DNA from: CAKSIW01 sp045576435
GTDB lineage: Bacteria > Bacillota > Clostridia > Monoglobales > Monoglobaceae
Direction of reading: 5' to 3'
NCBI GenBank assembly: GCA_045576435.1
Contig: JAZNGL010000039.1
Location: 1 to 6,785, forward strand
Length of the DNA: 6,785 bases
This document shows, piece by piece, positions 1-5,470 of this stretch. The translations under genes and the position numbers were made by a program. Each line of letters opens with the position of its first letter. Within the stretch, counting starts at the first letter, position 1. The notes below the pieces were generated by a model that was given only the letters and a program-made list of their open reading frames with translations, ran no database searches and had not been told where the DNA came from.

Positions 1-214
1 AAAAGTATTTAGTGTTCGCTCTTTGCCTCTTCTTGATGGATATATGAATATTGAAATTGATGTTTCTTTATATTATCCTTGTGCAGTTCAAAAATCCGCT
101 AATGAAATAACGCAAATAATATCAACAGCAATTGATTATAGCACTGCCATTGTAGTTAAAAATGTATTTATATCAATAAAATCACTTACCCTTCTTAACG
201 GAGATGAACTATGA
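1..214 (+). CDS. C-terminal fragment of a small protein, possibly Asp23/Gls24-like
   Basis: An open frame enters from the left edge (first full codon at position 2) and stops at 212-214, giving about 70 residues. I see no Shine-Dalgarno site, and the TTG at 23 is probably internal, so the true start is likely outside the window. The fragment has a beta-strand, helix, beta-strand pattern: a stretch around IEIDVSLYYPCAV, then an amphipathic helix (roughly QKSANEITQIISTAIDY), then a second strand VVKNVFISIKSL. This order and spacing resemble the C-terminal half of Asp23/Gls24 envelope-stress proteins, where the strand 'v-d-l-x-v-x-y-g' is followed by a helix and 'V-x-x-V-n-V-x-V'. The family assignment is inference from pattern alone and is weak. 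The stop codon overlaps the ATG of the downstream glycosylase gene (ATGA), so the two are probably translationally coupled in one operon. Confidence 0.5.
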   Translation, partial: KVFSVRSLPLLDGYMNIEIDVSLYYPCAVQKSANEITQIISTAIDYSTAIVVKNVFISIKSLTLLNGDEL

Positions 215-1047
215 TAAAGTTATATAATATTGACCATTTTACATTAAACGACACCTTTTTATGCGGACAATGTTTCCGTTGGGAAAAGGATGAAAACGGT
301 ATTTTCTATGGTGTTGTTGGAAACGCTGCAGTTAAGATGTATTATCATGACGAAAAAACGATATATCTTGAAAGTTCCAATCCTGACTTAATTTATTGGA
401 GTCGATATCTGAACTTTTCAAATGACTATAATATGGTTGAAGAGAAGCTTTGGAGCGATGAGCGTTTGCGCCCTTGCATTGAAAAAGGCAGGGGAATACG
501 GATACTTCGTCAGGAATTATGGGAAACAATTATTTCCTTCATAATTTCTGCAAACAACAACATCCCAAGAATTAAGAAAATCATCAATAAATTATGCGAA
601 TTATACGGTGAAAAAATAGAATTTGATGGTAAGATTTTTTATGGTTTTCCAACTCCTGAAACGCTTTCTAAATTAGACCTTGAAGATTTAAAAGAAATTC
701 GTGCAGGTTTTCGTGACAAATACATACTCGCTGCTGCAAAAGCTGTTGTAAGTGGCGAAATCAACCTTGTTGAAATAGAAAAAATGAACGACGAAAAAGC
801 AAAGAAAGAGCTCATGAAAATTAAAGGTGTCGGCAGTAAGGTTGCTGATTGTGTTCTCCTTTTTTCGCTTGGAAGATATAAAACTTTCCCACAAGATGTT
901 TGGATAAAAAGAATTTTAAATGATGTTTATGGAGTTGCTGAAAACGATATATCCGTCTTTGTTTCTGAGCATTTTGGAAACTATTGCGGTATTGCTCAGC
1001 AATATCTATATTATTACTATGCAGTTGAAAAAAACAACACAAACTAG
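211..1047 (+). CDS. ogg: 8-oxoguanine DNA glycosylase/AP lyase, OGG1 type
   Basis: A 278-residue bifunctional base-excision repair enzyme of the HhH-GPD superfamily, expected to excise 8-oxoguanine from DNA and nick the abasic site. The N-terminal domain has the OGG1 signature GQCFRW (19-24). The SANNNIPR segment (113-120) matches the OGG1 'NNN' motif that reads the orphan base. AGFRDKYI (165-172) corresponds to the human Arg204 region. The helix-hairpin-helix has GVGSKVADC (206-214), which supplies the Schiff-base lysine K210 (human K249) and C214 (human C253). The GPD aspartate is D229 in FPQDVW (human D268). Residue 231 is Trp where human OGG1 has His270. The start at 211 is supported by GGAG at 200-203, 7 bases upstream. 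It overlaps the preceding gene by 4 bases and ends just before a hairpin terminator. AlkA-type 3-methyladenine glycosylase is a less likely alternative because of the NNN and GQ-FRW motifs. Confidence 0.93.
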   Translation: MIKLYNIDHFTLNDTFLCGQCFRWEKDENGIFYGVVGNAAVKMYYHDEKTIYLESSNPDLIYWSRYLNFSNDYNMVEEKLWSDERLRPCIEKGRGIRILRQELWETIISFIISANNNIPRIKKIINKLCELYGEKIEFDGKIFYGFPTPETLSKLDLEDLKEIRAGFRDKYILAAAKAVVSGEINLVEIEKMNDEKAKKELMKIKGVGSKVADCVLLFSLGRYKTFPQDVWIKRILNDVYGVAENDISVFVSEHFGNYCGIAQQYLYYYYAVEKNNTN

Positions 1048-1060
1048 CACAATAACAACA

Positions 1061-1096
1061 AAAACCTCAAAAGGATTAATCCTTTTGAGGTTTTTT
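1061..1096. terminator. Bidirectional rho-independent terminator between convergent genes
   Basis: A perfect 17-base inverted repeat has arms at 1061-1077 and 1078-1094 and no separate loop. It is flanked by A residues on the left and continues as T residues on the right (1091-1096), so either strand forms a GC-containing stem followed by a U-tract. It lies between the rightward glycosylase gene (ending at 1047) and the leftward zinc-ribbon gene. The last codons and the TAA stop (1076-1078) of the leftward gene form one arm of the stem. Confidence 0.88.
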
Positions 1097-1495
1097 ATCT
1101 CTTATTGCATTTATGGTTTCTAAAATTCTTTTGTTTATAATTGGCTTTGTATCATACTCTGCCCCACAGACACATTTTATGTGAAACCAATAGTTAATCA
1201 CTCGCTCCTCCATCATGTTAAACAAAGGCATTCCACACTCCTTGCAGAAAAACTTTCTGTCACGATATTCAGGAGCCTTGTTAACGGGAAGATATTCAAT
1301 CTGTTTTTCTCTGGCAATTTCAATACTTTGCCGCATAGTTGATGCTGCATCACAATTACAAACAAAGTTCAGTTTCAAATGGGTATATCCTTTTGGATTA
1401 ATACACCCAACAATCTGATTGCATTTCCCACAAAACGTAAGGTTACCATGTTTTTTAAGCAACCAAACGTTTTTGAGATTATATACTTCCTTCAT
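1076..1495 (-). CDS. Uncharacterised protein with two tandem zinc ribbons
   Basis: A 139-residue soluble protein whose function I do not recognise. It contains two cysteine quartets of identical spacing: C22-x2-C25-x20-C46-x-C48 and C84-x2-C87-x20-C108-x-C110. Each begins with Phe-Cys and each second pair is followed by x-Ala (C-N-C-D-A and C-V-C-G-A), which suggests an internal duplication of a zinc-ribbon fold. Cysteine C31 lies outside the pattern. No signal peptide or membrane segment is seen, and the C-terminus is lysine-rich. The ATG at 1495 lies 6 bases after the guaB stop and has no clear Shine-Dalgarno site of its own, so translation is probably coupled to guaB. Its last codons lie inside the terminator hairpin. 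Zinc binding is a firm inference from the motif. A nucleic-acid-binding role is possible but unproven. Confidence 0.85.
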   Translation of the reverse strand: MKEVYNLKNVWLLKKHGNLTFCGKCNQIVGCINPKGYTHLKLNFVCNCDAASTMRQSIEIAREKQIEYLPVNKAPEYRDRKFFCKECGMPLFNMMEERVINYWFHIKCVCGAEYDTKPIINKRILETINAIRDKKPQKD

Positions 1496-1501
1496 AATTA
1501 A

Positions 1502-3010
1502 CTATTTTGCAGGAATAACATTCTTTTCCTTGAGTACAACATCATGTGCCCCACCCTCAACAATACTCGTTGCAGAAACAAGTGTCATCTTTGCCTTTTG
1601 CTGCAATTCAGGAATTGAAAGAGCTCCACAGTTACACATTGTTGATTTAACCTTATTTAATGTTAGTGCAACATTATCCTTAAGGCTTCCTGCATATGGA
1701 ACATAAGAATCTACACCCTCTTCAAAAGAAAGCTTCTGGGCGCCACCCATGTCATATCTCTGCCAGTTTCTTGCACGAGCTGAGCCTTCACCCCAATATT
1801 CCTTCATATAGTTGCCATTAACACTAACCTTGTTTGAAGGACTCTCATCAAATCTTGCAAAATATCTGCCAAGCATAACAAAATCCGAACCCATTGCGAG
1901 TGCCAGAGTAATGTGATAGTCATGAACAATTCCACCATCTGAGCAAATCGGGATATATATTCCTGTCTTTTCAAAATATTCATTTCTTGCCGCAGCAACC
2001 TCCTGAACAGCAGTTGCCTGACCTCTGCCTATACCTTTTTGTTCACGCGTGATACATATTGAACCGCCGCCTATACCAATTTTAATAAAGTCTGCACCAG
2101 CTTCTGCAAGGAACAAAAATCCTTCCTTATCAACAACATTTCCTGCACCAACTTTAACTGTATCACCATATTTTTCTCTGATAAATTTTATTGTTCTGAG
2201 TTGCCACTCCGAAAATCCCTCAGATGAATCAATACAGAGAACATCTGCACCAGCTTCTATTAAAGCAGGAACTCTTTCCTCATAGTCACGGGTATTGATT
2301 CCGGCACCAACTACATAGCGTTTAGAACCATCAAGCAATTCGCATGGATTTTCTTTATGTGAATCATAGTCCTTTCTGAAAACAAAGGAAACCAGTCGGC
2401 CTTTTTCATCAACAATAGGTAATGAATTAAGCTTATTGTCCCAAATTATATCGTTGGCAACCTTAAGACTCGTTCCCTCTGGTGCATAAATCAGCTTTGA
2501 AAGCGGAGTCATAAAATCTTTAACCAATGCACTCGTTTCCATACGGCTTACACGATAATCTCTTGAAGTAACTATCCCAAGCAAAACACCATTTGGTGTT
2601 CCGTCTTCTGTCACTGCAACAGTTGAATGTCCTGTTTTTTCCTTAAGTTCAAGAATATCAGCTAAAGTCTGGTCGGGCTTTATGTTTGAATCACTTGCAA
2701 CAAATCCTGCCTTATGATTTTTAACTCGTCTGACCATGTCTGCCTCGTCCTGAATAGATTGTGAGCCATATATAAACGAAATACCGCCTTCTTTTGCAAG
2801 AGCAATTGCCAGATTTTCACCTGAAACAGATTGCATAATTGCAGAAACCATCGGTATGTTCATTGTTATTGCAGGTTTTTCACCTTTTTTAAATTTTACA
2901 AGTGGTGTTTTTAAGCTGACATTGCTTGTCATGCACTCGGATGAAGAATACCCAGGCACCAATAAGTACTCGCTGAAAGTGTGTGAAGGTTCGTTGAAAT
3001 AATAAGCCAT
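1502..3010 (-). CDS. guaB: IMP dehydrogenase
   Basis: A full-length, 502-residue enzyme that oxidises IMP to XMP with NAD+, the committed step of guanine nucleotide synthesis in the cytoplasm. It is a TIM-barrel protein with an inserted pair of CBS domains at about residues 105-218. Visible active-site elements are D261 in the CIDSSEG segment, the GAGNVV segment (288-293), the catalytic loop GIGGGSICIT (312-321) with nucleophile C319, the phosphate-binding SDGG (357-360), and the mobile-flap pair R418-Y419 followed by an E431-G-V turn. The loop reads GGG-SICITREQKG where most bacterial enzymes have GPG-SICTTR. This and the residue numbering resemble the Tritrichomonas foetus enzyme. The CBS pair is present, so nucleotide control is possible. 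The start is supported by AGGAG at 3019-3023, 8 bases upstream. It lies 45 bases after pgsA and 6 bases before the zinc-ribbon gene. GMP reductase is unlikely, given the R-Y flap and the CBS insert. Confidence 0.97.
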   Translation of the reverse strand: MAYYFNEPSHTFSEYLLVPGYSSSECMTSNVSLKTPLVKFKKGEKPAITMNIPMVSAIMQSVSGENLAIALAKEGGISFIYGSQSIQDEADMVRRVKNHKAGFVASDSNIKPDQTLADILELKEKTGHSTVAVTEDGTPNGVLLGIVTSRDYRVSRMETSALVKDFMTPLSKLIYAPEGTSLKVANDIIWDNKLNSLPIVDEKGRLVSFVFRKDYDSHKENPCELLDGSKRYVVGAGINTRDYEERVPALIEAGADVLCIDSSEGFSEWQLRTIKFIREKYGDTVKVGAGNVVDKEGFLFLAEAGADFIKIGIGGGSICITREQKGIGRGQATAVQEVAAARNEYFEKTGIYIPICSDGGIVHDYHITLALAMGSDFVMLGRYFARFDESPSNKVSVNGNYMKEYWGEGSARARNWQRYDMGGAQKLSFEEGVDSYVPYAGSLKDNVALTLNKVKSTMCNCGALSIPELQQKAKMTLVSATSIVEGGAHDVVLKEKNVIPAK

Positions 3011-3055
3011 TTAATTTTCTCCTATCTTGAAAAATAATTTTATCTTTTAACTTTT

Positions 3056-3595
3056 TTAGTCCATTTTTTTATCATAAACATCACATTGATTAGGATTGAT
3101 TATCTTAATCAAATATCCCAAAGCGGCAAAAAACAAAGTTCCAACCAGCAAAATTAACAAAATTGTTTTTATTGCATAATTCATATCAGGGAAAGCAATC
3201 ATAGAAAGAATAACTGCATAAAATGCAACAGTTGCGAACTTCCCATACCAATTTGAATGAACAACCAATTTTTTTGCATAAAGATGAGTGCTCACAATAA
3301 TCATGGTTATTTCTTTGATAATAACAACACATATAACCCAAATTGGAATTATTTCTTTTATGGCAAGACATATAACCACCGTCATCTGCATCATTTTATC
3401 GACCAACGGATCATAAACTTTTCCCACATCAGTAATCATATTAAAACGTCTTGCAATCCAACCATCAACAACATCTGTTATTCCTGAAAACAGAAACAAC
3501 GCCATTGAAAGCCACATATTTTCTGCACCTAAAAAGGAATATGCAAAAAACGGAATAATAACTAATCTGAGCGTAGTCAACAAATTAGGTAACAA
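3056..3595 (-). CDS. pgsA: CDP-diacylglycerol--glycerol-3-phosphate 3-phosphatidyltransferase
   Basis: A 179-residue integral membrane enzyme of the CDP-alcohol phosphatidyltransferase family. It transfers phosphatidyl from CDP-diacylglycerol to glycerol-3-phosphate, giving phosphatidylglycerol phosphate for phosphatidylglycerol and cardiolipin. The family motif is complete: D41-x2-D44-G45-x2-A48-R49-x8-G58-x3-D62-x3-D66, which binds the metal ions and CDP. Hydrophobic segments lie at about 9-22, 27-40, 68-101 (two helices), 119-135 and 142-165. The N-terminus (LPNLLTTLRL) is typical of PgsA. The start is a TTG, because an in-frame TAG lies only 12 bases upstream and no in-frame ATG is available. 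It heads the probable pgsA-guaB-zinc-ribbon unit. Another CDP-alcohol transferase, such as phosphatidylserine or cardiolipin synthase, is possible but less likely from the N-terminus and length. Confidence 0.92.
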   Translation of the reverse strand: MLPNLLTTLRLVIIPFFAYSFLGAENMWLSMALFLFSGITDVVDGWIARRFNMITDVGKVYDPLVDKMMQMTVVICLAIKEIIPIWVICVVIIKEITMIIVSTHLYAKKLVVHSNWYGKFATVAFYAVILSMIAFPDMNYAIKTILLILLVGTLFFAALGYLIKIINPNQCDVYDKKMD

Positions 3596-3599
3596 AATA

Positions 3600-3609
3600 C
3601 CACACCATC
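3600..3609 (-). promoter_or_regulatory. Ribosome binding site for pgsA, deciding its TTG start
   Basis: On the minus strand this reads AGGATGGTGG, a purine-rich Shine-Dalgarno-like run ending 4 bases before the TTG at 3595. The in-frame stop TAG at 3610-3608 overlaps it and rules out a longer protein. The ATG embedded in the run (3606-3604) is in another frame and meets a stop after nine codons. Confidence 0.6.
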
Positions 3610-3672
3610 CTATCTTTCACAGTTTCAACTGCAAAGCCTCATCTCAAAAATTAATAGACTAATTTTAAGTAT

Positions 3673-3702
3673 ATAGTACTAGTATAATATAAATTCTGTC
3701 AA
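3673..3702 (-). promoter_or_regulatory. Sigma-A-type promoter for pgsA-guaB-zinc ribbon operon
   Basis: On the minus strand a perfect -35 box TTGACA (3702-3697) is followed after 18 bases by TACTAT (3678-3673), a 4 of 6 match to the -10 consensus. It lies in an AT-rich spacer 78 bases upstream of the pgsA start, giving a leader of about 70 bases. No purine riboswitch core is evident in that leader. The -35 box is strong and the -10 box is less certain. Confidence 0.6.
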
Positions 3703-3758
3703 AAAGCAAGCAAAATATTTACCTTTTGTAAAGGATTTTGCATTATTTTGAGCAATCT

Positions 3759-3812
3759 AAAAAAGCTGTAGCTCAAAACACTAATAAGTTTTCAAATGAA
3801 CTTCAGCTTTTT
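3759..3812 (-). terminator. Rho-independent terminator after dpaB
   Basis: Complementary arms AAAAAGCTG (3760-3768) and CAGCTTTTT (3804-3812) enclose a long loop of 35 bases. The loop has a small inner pairing AAAAC/GTTTT. Read on the minus strand, the 3' arm ends in six T residues (3764-3759), as expected for a terminator about 45 bases after the dpaB stop. The long loop makes it atypical. Confidence 0.6.
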
Positions 3813-3857
3813 ATTCAATTATCATTTATATAGAGTATAAATGTAGCATTCTTAATA

Positions 3858-4445
3858 TTAAAGTGTCACCAACATTGGTTGAAGTTGCTTGCTATCTAAA
3901 GCAAGCTCTGTTGTTGGTATAATTAAGTTCATATCGGAAATAAGTGAATTTTCCTTTTCGCAACTATCGTCCTGACCAAACGGAACAATATATATATTTT
4001 TCATATTTGATAACATTCCTATATTTTTGCAGTTGTTGCCTAATCCATCATTAGTTGATATTGCAATAACGACAGGTCGTTTGTTTCTTAAATGCGACTT
4101 AACTGCAAGGGTGACAGCCGAATCCGCAATGCCATTTGCAATTTTTGCAATACTATTTCCTGTGCATGGCGCAACAACCAAAACATCAAGTAATTTTTTA
4201 GGGCCTATTGGCTCTGCATCATTGATGCAACTTATAATCTTTTTGCCAGTTATTTTCTCAAGTCTTTCAATATGTTCCACCGCTTTGCCAAATCTTGTAT
4301 CTGTTGAAAAACTATTTTCTGACATAATCGGAACAATCGTTGCATTTTTTTCATTAACAATTTTTTCAATTTGCGGAAAAACCTTATTGAATGTACAAAA
4401 GGAGCCTGTTATAGCAAAGCCAATTGTTAAATTCTCCAATTTCAT
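3858..4445 (-). CDS. dpaB: Dipicolinate synthase subunit B (flavoprotein-type)
   Basis: A 195-residue subunit of the mother-cell enzyme that makes dipicolinic acid (pyridine-2,6-dicarboxylate) from the dihydrodipicolinate branch of lysine synthesis. The acid is then loaded into the spore core with calcium. The fold is that of FMN-binding flavoproteins (HFCD type). Conserved blocks are ITGS (12-15), STDTRFG (47-53), APCTGNS (92-98), LRNKRPVV (119-126), ISTNDGLG (129-136), PFGQDD (155-160) and a C-terminal KQLQP (186-190), all typical of SpoVFB/DpaB. I chose the ATG at 4445 because GGAGG (4459-4455) lies 9 bases before it and because family members begin at this point. A TTG start at 4469 would add eight unrelated residues and overlap dpaA. 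The start is 4 bases after the dpaA stop, so the two are co-translated and presumably form a heteromer. Confidence 0.95.
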   Translation of the reverse strand: MKLENLTIGFAITGSFCTFNKVFPQIEKIVNEKNATIVPIMSENSFSTDTRFGKAVEHIERLEKITGKKIISCINDAEPIGPKKLLDVLVVAPCTGNSIAKIANGIADSAVTLAVKSHLRNKRPVVIAISTNDGLGNNCKNIGMLSNMKNIYIVPFGQDDSCEKENSLISDMNLIIPTTELALDSKQLQPMLVTL

Positions 4446-4449
4446 TTTT

Positions 4450-5331
4450 CTACACCTCCATTTCCTCAAATATATTAAGCAATGTATTTTTTATAATATC
4501 TCCCGCCGTTTCGGGTGCCACTTTTCCCGGCAAGGAAAGTGCCCATATCACCTTAATTCCCATTAGTTTTGCTGTGTCAAAATCCACGCCCCCCGGTTTT
4601 GATGCCAAGTCAATAATTAAACATTTACGATTTACTTTAGACAGCAAATCTGCGTCCAAAACTAATGATGGCACTGTATTGAAAATCACATCAAATTCGC
4701 CTATATGCTTGCGCAAATCCCAAATCGAGATATTCTCATAACCAAAAGAACAAATCTGTGCTAAATCCCTGCATTTTCTTGCTGAAACAGTGACTCTTGC
4801 TCCAATTCCCCAGAGCATTTTTGCGAGAACCTTGCCGATTCTTCCATTACCAATTATAAGGCACCTGGAATTATGCAAAGTGTGAGGCGTTTCCTCCATT
4901 GCAATCTGTATTGCCCCTTCTGCTGTTGGAATTGCATTAAGTATTTGTAGCTCTTCTCGGCAAAAATAATCAACTAAACAAAGCCCATAAATTTCAGCCA
5001 TAGTTTTCAGTCGTTCGTCACATCTTCCAACAAGGACAAGGCTCTTCTGAGGTAACCTTTTAATTATTTCAACCACTGATATTTTCTCTTTGGAAAATGG
5101 CATATTTATATTTTCACCATCTATTGTATATGGCAACGGCAAAACATATATATTATATTCTTCAAGCAATTCGTCCAAGGATTTGATTTTTTGAACAGAG
5201 CTTTTAAATTTTTCAAAAGTTTCTTCCCCAAATCCAAATGTTCCTGTTCTCTTACCACTTAAAGCCATTTGATTTATCACTCTTATTTGTCTTAAATCAC
5301 CGCCGATAAATGCAACCTTAGCATTTTTCAT
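4450..5331 (-). CDS. dpaA: Dipicolinate synthase subunit A
   Basis: A 293-residue dehydrogenase-like subunit of dipicolinate synthase, acting with DpaB in the sporulating mother cell. The N-terminal domain opens with AFIGGDLRQI (7-16), typical of SpoVFA/DpaA. The segment LPLPYTIDG (64-72) follows. A Rossmann dinucleotide-binding domain starts at about residue 157 with the G161-N-G163-R-I-G166 fingerprint after a hydrophobic strand. DLASKPGGVD (241-250) and ALSLPGKVAPETAG (264-277) are the hallmark C-terminal blocks. The length is normal for the family. The ATG at 5331 is preceded by a G-rich purine run (AGGGGGTGGGAAG). The gene stands without the asd-dapG-dapA genes that follow it in Bacillus subtilis. 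A sigma-K-like promoter lies about 45 bases upstream. Confidence 0.96.
   Translation of the reverse strand: MKNAKVAFIGGDLRQIRVINQMALSGKRTGTFGFGEETFEKFKSSVQKIKSLDELLEEYNIYVLPLPYTIDGENINMPFSKEKISVVEIIKRLPQKSLVLVGRCDERLKTMAEIYGLCLVDYFCREELQILNAIPTAEGAIQIAMEETPHTLHNSRCLIIGNGRIGKVLAKMLWGIGARVTVSARKCRDLAQICSFGYENISIWDLRKHIGEFDVIFNTVPSLVLDADLLSKVNRKCLIIDLASKPGGVDFDTAKLMGIKVIWALSLPGKVAPETAGDIIKNTLLNIFEEMEV
4455..4459 (-). promoter_or_regulatory. Ribosome binding site for dpaB
   Basis: GGAGG on the minus strand lies inside the last codons of dpaA, 9 bases before the ATG at 4445. It fixes the dpaB start and argues against the longer frame opening at 4469. Confidence 0.8.
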
Positions 5332-5376
5332 TTCTTCCCACCCCCTGAGTACTGCTTAATAAAAAATCTTATGTTA

Positions 5377-5406
5377 TATATTATGTATATTTTTATTTTT
5401 TGTGTT
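5377..5406 (-). promoter_or_regulatory. Candidate sigma-K promoter for dpaA-dpaB
   Basis: On the minus strand a CATAATATA element (5385-5377) fits the sigma-K -10 consensus CATAnnnTA exactly. Sixteen bases upstream is an AC dinucleotide within AACAC (5406-5402), the minimal sigma-K -35 element at the right distance. Transcription would begin about 40 bases before the dpaA ATG. In Bacillus subtilis the orthologous operon spoVF is transcribed by sigma-K in the mother cell. The match is short and in AT-rich sequence, so chance similarity is possible. Confidence 0.5.
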
Positions 5407-5417
5407 GAAGCATAACA

Positions 5418-5458
5418 AAGAAAGCAGATAAAGACATTCTGCCTCTATCTGCTTTCTT
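5418..5458 (-). terminator. Rho-independent terminator after the lipoprotein gene
   Basis: A perfect 13-base stem has arms AAGAAAGCAGATA (5418-5430) and TATCTGCTTTCTT (5446-5458) around a 15-base loop. Read on the minus strand it follows the lipoprotein stop (5471) by about a dozen bases and ends in a T-rich run TTTCTTTGTT. A second copy of the TATCTGCTTT arm at 5458-5467 could pair with the same partner. The hairpin separates the clpX-lipoprotein unit from the dpaA promoter. Confidence 0.75.
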
Positions 5459-5470
5459 ATCTGCTTTTTA

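Noticed and set aside
3596..3666. A possible purine riboswitch in the leader before pgsA-guaB.
   Set aside because: Only a small hairpin (CAGTT/AACTG at 3618-3629) is visible. I cannot find the conserved core or the three-way junction of a purine riboswitch.
3683..3688. A TATAAT box on the plus strand.
   Set aside because: No -35 element lies at the right distance and no rightward gene follows. The region is simply AT-rich.
3722..3734. A small CCTTT/AAAGG hairpin in the dpaB-pgsA spacer.
   Set aside because: The stem is only five base pairs and lies upstream of the pgsA promoter. The neighbouring longer hairpin is the better terminator.
4446..4469. A longer dpaB beginning at a TTG at 4469.
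   Set aside because: The extra residues do not resemble the family's N-terminus, they overlap dpaA, and GGAGG at 4455-4459 points to the ATG at 4445.
4027..4566. A 179-codon open frame on the plus strand, antisense to dpaB and the end of dpaA.
   Set aside because: It is the complement of two well-recognised genes, has no ribosome binding site and its translation resembles no protein family. It is a by-product of AT-rich coding sequence.
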